A stretch of 64,000 nucleotides of DNA from Candidatus Thiothrix sulfatifontis (GCA_022828425.1 CP094685.1:1240001-1304000); one strand, 5' to 3'; positions 54,380-63,059 are shown, counted from the stretch's first letter. Notes: generated by a model from the letters alone, not told the origin. Program-made: numbers and translations.

Positions 54380-55096
54380 TCAGGCTGCCTCACCGAAAGT
54401 CACGGCATCCAGTTTGGCTTGTATGTCGGTATTGCCCAGTTTGAGGTCAACGAATTCAATCTTCCCGTAACCGCGTGACAATGAACCCCCCAAGCCCGTC
54501 AATTCGATCAGCTTCAAACCTTGGAACAGCATATCGCTCAGGTCTTCGCCGTCATGTACTTTCAGTGTCAGTCTGAAATCGAACTCTGCACCTGCTGGAA
54601 CACGCTCGGTATTACGCGGGTGTTGCGCGACACCTTGAATACGGTCAATGGTGTTTTCCATTTTGGTTTCAGTGAACAGACGGTTTTTGTCGGATACTTC
54701 ACGTTTTGCCCAGTTCTGATTCAGTGAGCAATCCCAGAATGCCAGACGGGTGGGGCCGATTTCTGCAATCAGTTTTTCGTCATTTTTTGGATCAGGCGAA
54801 CCACCAAAAAGCTTCAGCAATTGCTTGGCTGCTGCCTGATTCGGGGTTTTGGTGATGTCTTTGAAGCTCAACGGTTTGCCTTCGGTCAAGCCAACAACAC
54901 CCAGTTGCCATTCGAGCAGGCTACGCATTTTGCCTTTCAAACTGGAGCCGGGAATATACGGTTGTCCGGTCAGCGGGTTTTTGATGACGGGATTATCCGT
55001 GCCACCGATGTGCATTTCTTCGCTACCTGCACCGATGTGCAAGCCAGTCAACAGGCGGATTTTGCCTTGCAGAAGTTGGATATTGGTCAATTGCAT
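54380..55096 (-). CDS. csm3: Csm3, backbone RNase subunit of the Csm complex
   Basis: A 238-residue Csm3, intact. It forms the helical backbone along the crRNA and cleaves target RNA every six nucleotides. The catalytic loop LHIGAGSEEMHIGGTDNPV contains the aspartate expected at about position 34. The RAMP signature is YIPGSSLKGKMRSLLEW, and a second glycine-rich loop is ELTGLGGSLSRGYGKIEF. A GGAG ribosome-binding site precedes the ATG. Confidence 0.95.
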   Translation of the reverse strand: MQLTNIQLLQGKIRLLTGLHIGAGSEEMHIGGTDNPVIKNPLTGQPYIPGSSLKGKMRSLLEWQLGVVGLTEGKPLSFKDITKTPNQAAAKQLLKLFGGSPDPKNDEKLIAEIGPTRLAFWDCSLNQNWAKREVSDKNRLFTETKMENTIDRIQGVAQHPRNTERVPAGAEFDFRLTLKVHDGEDLSDMLFQGLKLIELTGLGGSLSRGYGKIEFVDLKLGNTDIQAKLDAVTFGEAA

Positions 55097-55108
55097 GTCG
55101 GTTCTCCG

Positions 55109-55489
55109 TCAGTCTTTCTTTTCCAGTTTGTAAAAGCCCAGCATCGCCTCAAAAAACAGCTTGAAGGTGCGTAGTGTTTTGTCATCTGTCACTTGTTGCA
55201 GGCAGTGCTGCATGAGCATCGTGAAGTTATTATCCACATGCCCGCGCCCTTCGGCATACGCTGCTTTAGCGTTTAACATGCGGATGAAAGGTAGATACTC
55301 CGCAAATTTCGCCGGATTTTGAGTGGCTTTGGTTTCCCACATCAGCAATTCATCGTAGAAACGCCGGATTTGGGTGGACTTGTTTTGTTCCCTTCTTTGC
55401 GTGTCCGCTAAGGTTTGTGCGGTTTGTTGTGCAACGCTATTGAACAACTCCGCATCAATCGGGTTGAACTTGATCAGTTTTATATCCAT
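55109..55489 (-). CDS. csm2: Csm2, small subunit of the Csm complex
   Basis: A 126-residue all-helical Csm2, intact (TQIRRFYDELLMWETKATQNPAKFAEYLPFIRMLNAKAAYAEGRG in part). It binds target RNA along the second filament of the complex. The presence of Csm2 places the system in subtype III-A rather than III-B. It starts 4 bp after the cas10 stop. Confidence 0.9.
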   Translation of the reverse strand: MDIKLIKFNPIDAELFNSVAQQTAQTLADTQRREQNKSTQIRRFYDELLMWETKATQNPAKFAEYLPFIRMLNAKAAYAEGRGHVDNNFTMLMQHCLQQVTDDKTLRTFKLFFEAMLGFYKLEKKD

Positions 55490-55493
55490 GCAC

Positions 55494-58151
55494 TTATCTC
55501 CGGTGTTGATAGATGTGGGTAAACAAGGCGATGCGGTAGTTACCCTTGTGTTTTTCGATGCCTTGGCTGGCGATTGCCAGACTCAATTCAGCTTGCAAAC
55601 GTCTGCGCTCGGTTTCATCCAGCTTGCGTCCATCCCGACGACGGGTTTCCAGCATCCGGTAAGTGCGGTAGACAAAGCGTGAATGCCAAACGGCGTTTTC
55701 TGGTTTGCTGCGGTCTTCGGCAAGACTGGTGAGGTTTAGCAGCCCGTATAGGTAGCCGGTACTCAAATCAAAATCTTTGCGCATGATATTCAGTTGCTGG
55801 GCACATTCCAGCAGATCATTGAAATGTTCCCAGCTTGCGCGGATGAGCAAAACATGTAACCGCATTTTTGGGTGAAACATTTCCCTTTTTGTTGTAAGAC
55901 TTGGCTTGATCAAGTGCCGCTTCTGCCATATCCGCCAAATAGTTGATCGGCAAGCCCGGTTTGGTGATGGAAAGCCCCGCCGAGAAATGCACATCGGGGT
56001 TTTCACCGACGTAGCGTTTGAATTCCACCTGCATCCGCTGCGCCAGTTTCATGGTAGAACGCCACTGCCCAATCGAGGAAAAAGTCATCCCCACCCGCAA
56101 ACACGGTGTAAGTGTTCGGGAATTCCTTCTGGCACAGATACGGCAACCAGATAGAGAAAAAGGCATTCATCTGACGCGATAATGCCGCCATTTTTGCAAA
56201 GCTGGGCGCACCGATGCCGCGTTGAAAAATGATGCCAAGGTTGTCTACGTCACCTTTCAAGGTCATCAAGGCACTGATGCCAATCCAATTGCCTTTTTCA
56301 TCCATCCATTGATCTTCATCGGCAAGATGGTTGAGTGTTTTGGTTTCGCCCTCAGCCTTCTCATAGATTTCGTCGGTATCGGTATATTTGTCGAAGGTGT
56401 CGAAATCAGCTTTGGTGAAGCGCGGAATCCAAGCATTGATGGCGCGGCGGGCATAGCCTTTCCATAATGGTTTGTCGGCGGTATCCGGTAAGGAAAAGTC
56501 GAAGGCTCGCAACAGGTTTGCTTCTCGTGCCAACTGTCCGAATTTGCCGGTAATATCTTCGCTTTTGGTGAAACTAACATGGAAACCAAAAATCGGCAGT
56601 TTCAGGGTGTTATGGTTCAAGTCATCACGGGTTATTAGCAAGCGTTTGAAGCTGGTCAGGTATTGCCCCACCTTGATTTGATCGGCGGCAAGACGGCTAA
56701 TCCATTTATCTTCCAATGCCACAACACCGGGTGAACGCCCATCAATGGCGCACACGGTTTTATTGTTATCGAACGCATCCAAGAACCCGTCAAATACCAT
56801 CGGTGCTTCAGCCGTACACAAATCAAAACGGCACAGTTTGACCTTTTCCAATTGCTCAAACAGCCGTTTCATCAAGTCGCTGAACTTGCCTTGCGTGAAG
56901 TCATTGCACGCAGCAGGCAACCACGCCAACCCTACGCCCGATTGCCCGAAGGTATGGTCAATGAACCATTGATTCAGTTCGTGCTGCACCTTTTCGAGTT
57001 TTTGGATGGTTTCTGGCGTATTCGGCGCAACGATCAGGAATTTACCAGCCGCATTGGTCACTTGGCTAGTGGAGGGTAAACCCAGCACATCCATAATCTT
57101 GAGCGCGGCACATTCCATCAGCAGGGAAACGTAGAACGAACGCCCACGCAACAGCTTTGCGGCACGTTTACGGGTTTCGCCACCGCTGGCAAAGATGAAA
57201 TCTTGAATACCGAAAAAGTCACCTTGCACCAACAAGAATTTAGGTGTTTCCCAACCTTGTTTTAAGGATTCGCCGGTTTCCAGATTGTTTTGATGATGGT
57301 ACTGCCACAATGCTACTGCCAACGCTGCGGTGGTTTTGGAATGGTCATACAGCGACACATCCGCTTTGATGTTCTGATTCATCGGTGACACGGTAGCCGC
57401 TGGGATGGCATGGGCGTACACCTGCCAAAGCGTATCGAAATGGTCTAACCATAACGGTAGATTTTTGCGGTGTGCATCGGGAATCTTGGTCAATGCTTCA
57501 CGGAAACCCTGCCATAATGCTTTGTATTCTGCCTGTGCCTTGGCGTTGTTGCCTTCAGGCTCGCACTGTTCTTTTTTCTGCGGGAACAGGCTATCAACCG
57601 TCAACGCTTGCAACGCATAGCGGTAATTCAGTTTTTCTGCTGCTTTGCCATCCAGCCGGATTTGTTCCAACAGGGTGAGCTGGCGGGTGGTGTAGTGATT
57701 GAGTTTGGCTTTTTCATCATCGGCAAGTTTGTTGTAGTCCTCAAACTTCTCGCGCTCAAAACCAGAAGCTACGCGGTCGGCAGTGGCAATCACCCATTGC
57801 AAAAACGTACCCGGTTTGTGGTGCATTGCCGCTGCATTGATCAATGAATCATCGGCATTGCGATCTTTCCACGATTTGAACGGGGTCATGTCATCCCCGA
57901 CCAGATCAGGCATGTGCTGTTCCAGCAAATCAAAACCCATCGCGGTGTAAGCTGCATGGATGTGGGTATGCCGTTCGTTATACTTCGGGCAATAAAGCTG
58001 CACGTTCAGGTCGCGGCGTTGGTTGCCGTCTGCGTCTTTTTGATGGGCTTCGTCGATACGCGCCCGTTCTGCAAACTTCCCCAAGTCGTGCAAAAATGCC
58101 GCTAATGCAACCCGCCCGGATGATGTGTGGTTCTTTGAAGGTTAGTGCCAT
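55494..58151 (-). pseudogene. cas10: cas10/csm1 with three apparent frameshifts
   Basis: About 885 residues in three frames. The ATG at 58151 (with AAGGG ribosome-binding site) opens MALTFKEPH, then loses frame near 58105-58130. The main frame continues with SGRVALAAFLHDLGKFAERA (HD nuclease motif) to the cyclase motif FAGGDDFFL. Frame is lost again at 56070-56080, where one extra G is inserted before IGQWRSTMKL. A third shift near 55835-55850 leads to the C-terminal frame (SWEHFNDLLE). The HD and GGDD motifs are present, but no continuous product can be made. Without repair, neither target-dependent DNA cleavage nor cyclic oligoadenylate synthesis is expected. Confidence 0.88.
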
Positions 58152-58191
58152 GATAAGCCCTTTGCCGTTGATGCAATAAATTTATGCTTTG

Positions 58192-58237
58192 AGTATTAAC
58201 TAAACACCCCCACTTGTCACCCATGACAAGCTTGTCA
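58192..58237 (-). promoter_or_regulatory. Putative CRISPR-regulon activator site and promoter (site D, cas10 operon)
   Basis: The perfect palindrome TGACAAGCTTGTCA (58237-58224, minus strand) is followed after exactly 26 nt by AATACT (58197-58192), and 40 nt later by the cas10 ATG. A half-site repeat (GTGACAAG) lies directly after the palindrome. Spacing agrees with sites A and C. Confidence 0.62.
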
Positions 58238-58354
58238 AACCCGATACCTAGCCTTGACTCTCTAGTGTTAATACCCTGAAATATGTCTAGCGAAAGCCCA
58301 GTCGAAATTATGGCTGAATAATGTGTTAAGTACGGTGACAACGCTCACATTTCA

Positions 58355-59482
58355 TCAAACCAACATCAACACACCCACCGCCAACGTCAACCCAAAACAA
58401 GTACGAGGTTTTTTCCCATGCGGGTGCAGCAAATACGCCTCTGCCGCCGCCTGACCGAGCGCGGCGCGTAACGCTTTGTGGGTATTCGATTTACGTTCCT
58501 CAAACCACGCCTTAGTGATGCCATCGCGCAGGGCCAGCGCTACCTGTGCGTAGCTGCCGGTTTGCCCGTGAAGGCGGGCGTAAACGGTGAGGAATTGGCT
58601 GGCAAGATCAGGGGTTTCGGCGCTAGTCCAGTGGATGGGGGGTAAATCGTTGGCGCGGCGTTGTAACATCCACGCATAAAACGCGAGTTGCACGGGGGAC
58701 ATGGTGACGGGAATTCCGCCACAAGTGAGGCTGGCGCGTTGCCAATCGAGGCGTACCTGCGCGGGGTCAAAACGGCGTTGCGCCGCTGCAATCGTAGCGC
58801 TGAAACTGCTGCTGCCTTGCAACAGCTCTTGCGGCAAACCTTCCCGCAGGCGCACAAACGGGATGTCGGCGAGCGTCACTTCCACCTTGCTGGCATCAAA
58901 ACCGGAGCCGTCTTCGCGCACCACCCAAACACTGCGCGACGGTGGGTAGAAGAATTCTTGGTGAAAAAAATACTCCTGATCGACCAGCACATGGGTGAGG
59001 CGGTCTTGCGCCCTGCCCAACAGCGAAAGCGCGTAGCCAGCGTAAAACGTCATGGTGCGTCGCCCGCCGGAAAGCGAAACGGTGAGTTGGCTGTGCGGGT
59101 CGGCGGTCAGTTGTTGCACAATGCGGGTGATGCAATCGGCGGCGTGGGTATTGTCGCGGTGGGTGCGAATGTCGTCGAGCGCTTGCCCCGCCGCATCCGT
59201 GATCAGGTGGATGTGCGAGGGGGCGCAAGTGGGGGCGGGCAGGGCGTAATCCGCACACAGTTTCGCCAGCCAGCCGGGTTGCGTGCCGCACAATAATTGA
59301 CGCACAAACGGCTCACCTTGGCAGGTGGTGATAATGTGTACTTCGGTGGGCATACACGCGGGCGTGGTGTGTTGGGTGAGGGCGTAAACGGTTTCGGTGA
59401 CAATTTGCGGGGAATTCGCCGCCACCGCCAGCAAAATACGGCGCGGGTAGGTGTGCGGTTGGGTGGGATCGGGGTGTGTCAT
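58355..59482 (-). CDS. CARF protein of the NE0113/TIGR02584 type
   Basis: A 375-residue CRISPR-associated protein. The N-terminal CARF domain starts ILLAVAANSPQIVTETVYAL and has the ligand loop SLSGGRRTMTFYAGYALS (residues 136-153) and DQEYFFHQEFFYPP. The C-terminal part (GGIPVTMSPVQLAFYAWMLQRR) resembles a winged helix. Relatives are annotated as Csm6-like or as ring nucleases; no HEPN motif is evident, so it may sense, degrade or transduce cyclic oligoadenylate rather than cut RNA. TATAAT lies just upstream of the ATG at 59482, and the gene is divergent from vapB. Confidence 0.8.
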   Translation of the reverse strand: MTHPDPTQPHTYPRRILLAVAANSPQIVTETVYALTQHTTPACMPTEVHIITTCQGEPFVRQLLCGTQPGWLAKLCADYALPAPTCAPSHIHLITDAAGQALDDIRTHRDNTHAADCITRIVQQLTADPHSQLTVSLSGGRRTMTFYAGYALSLLGRAQDRLTHVLVDQEYFFHQEFFYPPSRSVWVVREDGSGFDASKVEVTLADIPFVRLREGLPQELLQGSSSFSATIAAAQRRFDPAQVRLDWQRASLTCGGIPVTMSPVQLAFYAWMLQRRANDLPPIHWTSAETPDLASQFLTVYARLHGQTGSYAQVALALRDGITKAWFEERKSNTHKALRAALGQAAAEAYLLHPHGKKPRTCFGLTLAVGVLMLV

Positions 59483-59556
59483 GCGGCAATTATAGGCGGA
59501 ATCGGCAGCAGAACACGACTTTGTTTCTTGCTGAATCTTGGTTGAAACCCTACTAT

Positions 59557-59572
59557 GTGTATAGCCATACAC
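59557..59572. promoter_or_regulatory. Palindromic operator upstream of vapB
   Basis: GTGTAT and ATACAC face each other around a 4-bp centre, 14 bp upstream of the vapB start. VapB-type antitoxins commonly bind such palindromes to repress their operon. The site also lies in the divergent region of the CARF gene at 59482. Confidence 0.55.
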
Positions 59573-59586
59573 AACAGGAGTTCGCT

Positions 59587-59811
59587 ATGCGTACCAATAT
59601 CGTGTTAGATGAAACACTCATAAAAGAAGCGATTCGCCTTACCAAAACGCGCAGCAAGCGCGAAGTCATCCATCTTGCCTTGCAAGAACTGGTGCGTTTA
59701 CGCCGCGAACAGCAAATGCCTCGGCGGGCATTCGTTAATACTTACCTGCAACACCCTATTCAGCTACCCGACTTCACGCCGATGACGCGGGACGACATCT
59801 ATGTCCGGTAA
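59587..59811 (+). CDS. vapB: VapB-type antitoxin
   Basis: A 74-residue antitoxin: MRTNIVLDETLIKEAIRLT with TRSKREVIHLALQELVRLRR, the ribbon-helix-helix pattern of the VapB family that represses its own promoter. The C-terminal tail binds the toxin. A strong AGGAG precedes ATG 59587. It overlaps vapC by 11 bp. Confidence 0.9.
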   Translation: MRTNIVLDETLIKEAIRLTKTRSKREVIHLALQELVRLRREQQMPRRAFVNTYLQHPIQLPDFTPMTRDDIYVR

Positions 59812-60214
59812 AATCTTCTGTGATACCAATATTTGGCTCTATTCACTGATTAAATCGGATGAAGCTAAGTACCAAATCGCCACCGATTTGATTACTCAGG
59901 AAGAGGGTATTGTCAGTAGCGTTCAAGTGGCTAACGAGATCAGCGTCAATCTGATGCGTAAAGCAGGGAAAGATCACGCTTATATTCAAATCTTCCTCAC
60001 GGATTTCATGGCAAGCTATCCGGTGCTGTCGCAAGAAAAAGAAGACATACTGACAGCCGCAGGTTTGCGGCTGGACTACCGCTTATCCTATTGGGATAGC
60101 CTGATTGTTGCCGCCGCATTACGTGGGGACTGCGACACGTTGTATTCAGAAGATATGCAACACAATCTGCAAATTCGGGGATGCTTACGCATCATTAATC
60201 CATTCAAGTCTTAA
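59801..60214 (+). CDS. vapC: VapC-type PIN toxin
   Basis: A 137-residue PIN-domain RNase with the acidic sites IFCDTNIWLYSL, ANEISVNLM, SYWDSLIVAAAL and LYSEDMQHN. It pairs with the VapB just upstream. It ends about 80 bp before the distal end of array 3. Confidence 0.92.
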   Translation: MSGKIFCDTNIWLYSLIKSDEAKYQIATDLITQEEGIVSSVQVANEISVNLMRKAGKDHAYIQIFLTDFMASYPVLSQEKEDILTAAGLRLDYRLSYWDSLIVAAALRGDCDTLYSEDMQHNLQIRGCLRIINPFKS

Positions 60215-60292
60215 TCAGTTCGTTGCCTGAGCGTAGTCGAAGGCAATAAATCTGTTCAGAAACAGTAGTCAGTAAGTCTATATTTGCCCTCA

Positions 60293-60819
60293 GTCTTAAT
60301 CCCTTTTAAATCAGGGCGGTCTTCAGAACAAGCAATCGGAATCTTCCTGTTAATAGGATTTGTGTCTTAATCCCTTTTAAATCAGGGCGGTATTCAGAAA
60401 GTTACCGAAACACAACTAAGGCACTTCTCAGGGGGTCTTAATCCCTTTTAAATCAGGGCGGTCTTCAGAACAGGGAATGGCAAGGTGTGACGGTATTGTT
60501 AGGTCTTAATCCCTTTTAAATCAGGGCGGTCTTCAGAACGCCACATTTACCAGCGTTAGACCTGCGCTTTTCGTCTTAATCCCTTTTAAATCAGGGCGGT
60601 CTTCAGAAGCTTTTTTCGTCCAGAATTGTATAGTATCTGGACAAGTCTTAATCCCTTTTAAATCAGGGCGGTCTTCAGAAATGCAGACCATTATGGGTGC
60701 ATTCACCGCAGCGTCTTAATCCCTTTTAAATCAGGGCGGTCTTCAGAAATTCCATTTACCGCCCCATGTAGCCTTTCCCGGATGTCTTAATCCCTTTTAA
60801 ATCAGGGCGGTCTTCAGAA
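60293..60819 (-). CRISPR. CRISPR array 3: 8 repeats, 7 spacers
   Basis: Same 36-nt repeat. The second repeat from the left (60364-60399) has one C-to-A change. Spacers are 32-36 nt. The leader is on the right. The array lies between vapBC and a Uma2 gene. Confidence 0.98.
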
Positions 60820-60925
60820 GGCTCGTGTCTAATCAGCGTTTTGAATCAATGAGTTACAGAGACCCTTAGCAGGAAATGCACTGTATAAAAAGTTGTCTTG
60901 AAAGAAAACTGATCAAGTTAGGTTT
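60820..60925 (-). promoter_or_regulatory. Leader of CRISPR array 3
   Basis: It is similar to the other leaders over the first 85 bp (GGCTCGTGTCTAATC, GAGACCCTTAGCAGGAAAT, CTGTATAAAAAGTTG on the plus strand) and then diverges. On the minus strand it keeps TATACA as possible -10. The shorter conserved part marks the minimal leader. Confidence 0.75.
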
Positions 60926-60969
60926 TTAAGCAAGCAACGCAGCCCTGTGTCCGTGTGAATAGATTAATC

Positions 60970-61632
60970 TTACACCACCTCAGCAGCGTTTGAATAGGGA
61001 TTTTCATCCACCCAAGCGCGAAACGCCTTCATCGCCACCATGCGCCCCTCACGTTCCGCCAAGTTCAGCAACGCCGGGATTTTTTCCCGCACCGCCAACC
61101 CCGGAAAATGCGGGCTAAATTCAGCAGCCTGATATTCACCCGCCCGCAACACCCAAATCACCAACTGTTTGCCATCGTATAGCCACAACTCCGGCACACC
61201 CAGCGCCGCGTACAACGCCCGATCTGTCGGCGAATAAATGTCAATTTCCACTGCCAAATCCGGTGGCGGGTCACTATCCAGACTAATCTGGCGCTTGCCA
61301 CGCACCGCCGCTGCATGTTCAATATAAAAGCACTCATCCGGCTCAGCCGCTTTTTGCACACTCTGCTTACGCATCGTAAACGAACCCAGTGGGCTAAAGT
61401 CCACCTCGGCGTGTTCCAACAAATATTTTATAAAATCGCCGATATACGTTTTTGGCATTTCATGCCCAACCGATGGTGCCATCAAATGAATACTCCGTTG
61501 ATTGTAAGAAATGCGCAGGCTGCTCCTGTCACCCAATTCATCCATGAAGCGCTCGAAATCTGCCCAAGACACATCATTAATCACCACTTCCGCATTTTCC
61601 GGGAAGCGAAGCTGACTAAACTGAAACTGCAT
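60970..61632 (-). CDS. Uma2 family endonuclease-like protein
   Basis: A 220-residue Uma2 (DUF820) protein: SLRISYNQRSIHLMAPSVGHE, then DPPPDLAVEIDIYSPTDRALYAALGVPELWLYDG in part, the core with the acidic and lysine-like residues. The gene starts 12 bp after the cas6 stop and may be co-transcribed with it. As at 41757, its 3' end meets a CRISPR leader. Confidence 0.87.
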   Translation of the reverse strand: MQFQFSQLRFPENAEVVINDVSWADFERFMDELGDRSSLRISYNQRSIHLMAPSVGHEMPKTYIGDFIKYLLEHAEVDFSPLGSFTMRKQSVQKAAEPDECFYIEHAAAVRGKRQISLDSDPPPDLAVEIDIYSPTDRALYAALGVPELWLYDGKQLVIWVLRAGEYQAAEFSPHFPGLAVREKIPALLNLAEREGRMVAMKAFRAWVDENPYSNAAEVV

Positions 61633-61644
61633 AATGCTTGCCTC

Positions 61645-62607
61645 TCAAATCGCCTTTTCCCCAGTATAGCAGTCGAGCGCATACCCGCCCATGCCCATCA
61701 CCGCGCCTTTCCCCGCGTGTACCCATTGCCCCAACCACAGCCAAGGCCAGAAATCTTCCAACCCGCTCAATTCCAGCGAAAAGCTACCCACCAGCCCGCC
61801 CATCTGCACATGATTTTGCTGGCGATTGGAATAACGCGCCCACTCATGCCAGTGCAAATCCGCCTCTTCCAATGTCACCGCCGCCGCTTGCTGGCTCAAC
61901 GCCTTAAAATCACCCGGCAATTCCACTCCCGCATGATAAGCGTGCAATAAGGTAATCCGCCGCATCAACGCATTGATAAACAACTGAAACATAAACCGGC
62001 TGCTGCGTATCGGCGTCCCCTCCTGCAACAAGCGCAACGGCGTCAACAAACGTACTCGCACCCCTTGTGGCATCGGCGGAATCAGCGGCACAACCCCCGC
62101 TAACGCTTGCAAACTTCCCCCCTCCGCCTGAATTTGCGCCCATTCCCCCGCCCCCGGCGCAAGCTCCTGTGCCACCGCCATCAACGCATAACGCCCATCG
62201 CCCTTACCGATTCCGCGTTCCCCCACCTGCTGCATTGCGTGGATCAAATACGGCAAATGCCCGATCGCCGCCCCCAGCAAACTCAACTCCAGCGCAAACA
62301 CTTCCCCCGGCGCATACTGCCGCCCGGATGTTGCCAAGGGCTGCATAATGTAAGGGTGGGGGGCGGCATTAATCTTTTCCAGCAATGGCCCCTGACCCGC
62401 AGGCGTTTCAAACACCTGACTGTAAACACAGGAACGCCACAACAAACACTGGCGACAATCCGGCTCACGGGTAATGCACACCGTGCGCCGCAAGGCATGA
62501 CCAAACGCGCCGCGCCAAGTCGAGCCAGCATAAGCGGGGAATTGAATCGGGGTCAGCGCCCGCAGCGTCAAACGGTAACGGGCAATCGGCAGGTTAAACG
62601 GGTGCAT
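61645..62607 (-). CDS. cas6: Cas6, crRNA-processing endoribonuclease
   Basis: A 320-residue Cas6 of the larger RAMP type. The N-terminal ferredoxin-like part (IARYRLTLRALTPIQFPAYAGSTWRGAFGHALRR in part) includes a cysteine cluster CRQCLLWRSC. The C-terminal glycine-rich loop is AGKGAVMGMGGYAL. It should cut the repeat transcripts of all three arrays to leave the 8-nt handle. The ATG overlaps the phaR stop (TAATG), so its translation depends on phaR; the upstream extension of the frame lies inside phaR and is rejected. Confidence 0.9.
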   Translation of the reverse strand: MHPFNLPIARYRLTLRALTPIQFPAYAGSTWRGAFGHALRRTVCITREPDCRQCLLWRSCVYSQVFETPAGQGPLLEKINAAPHPYIMQPLATSGRQYAPGEVFALELSLLGAAIGHLPYLIHAMQQVGERGIGKGDGRYALMAVAQELAPGAGEWAQIQAEGGSLQALAGVVPLIPPMPQGVRVRLLTPLRLLQEGTPIRSSRFMFQLFINALMRRITLLHAYHAGVELPGDFKALSQQAAAVTLEEADLHWHEWARYSNRQQNHVQMGGLVGSFSLELSGLEDFWPWLWLGQWVHAGKGAVMGMGGYALDCYTGEKAI

Positions 62608-63059
62608 TATTTCTTCGGCTGCACATTGCCCAAGATGCTTTCCTGCATTTTTTTCCAAGTCTCGATGTTTTGCTCGCCGACTTTCATCCACATCTCCAGC
62701 GGTGTGCCAGCCAGCACTTTGTGCATCTGTTCCTGCATTGCGGTTTGCTGGCTGGTAAACAGCCCGACGCTTTGCTCCATGTATTCCATAAAGCCCTTGC
62801 GGGTCGCGTCACTGTAGTTGCGGATAAATTGCGCCAGAATATCGGTGCTGAACAAGGGCTGTCCGCCCGATTCCTGTTCCATAATGATTTGCAGCAAGAT
62901 ACTGCGGGTAATGTCATCGCCAGACTGACGGTCGATGACTTTGAAAGGCGTTTCCGCCAAGACTAAATCGCGGACATCACTCAGGGTGATATAACAACTC
63001 TGGTTGGTGTCGTACAAGCGGCGATTGGGGTATTTCTTAATAATGCGTTCTTCGGCCAT
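62607..63059 (-). CDS. phaR: PhaR, polyhydroxyalkanoate synthesis regulator
   Basis: A 150-residue PhaR: RIIKKYPNRRLYDTNQSCYITLSDVRDLVL is the DNA-binding N-terminus (shown in part), followed by the PHB-accumulation regulator helices (QPLFSTDILAQFIRNY). It represses phasin and PHA genes until it binds to nascent PHA granules. The ATG at 63059 gives the canonical start MAEERIIKKYPN. It lies in tandem with phaB and immediately before cas6. Confidence 0.94.
   Translation of the reverse strand: MAEERIIKKYPNRRLYDTNQSCYITLSDVRDLVLAETPFKVIDRQSGDDITRSILLQIIMEQESGGQPLFSTDILAQFIRNYSDATRKGFMEYMEQSVGLFTSQQTAMQEQMHKVLAGTPLEMWMKVGEQNIETWKKMQESILGNVQPKK

Noticed and set aside
58102-58341. Minus-strand open frame of 79 codons upstream of cas10
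   Set aside because: Its end covers the first codons of cas10, in frame with the ATG at 58151, and the upstream part covers the promoter and palindrome; it is explained by the cas10 start plus frameshift.
38492-62607. Looked for cas3, cas9, cas12 or type I Cascade genes
   Set aside because: None present; Csm2, Csm3 and Cas10 place the locus in type III-A.
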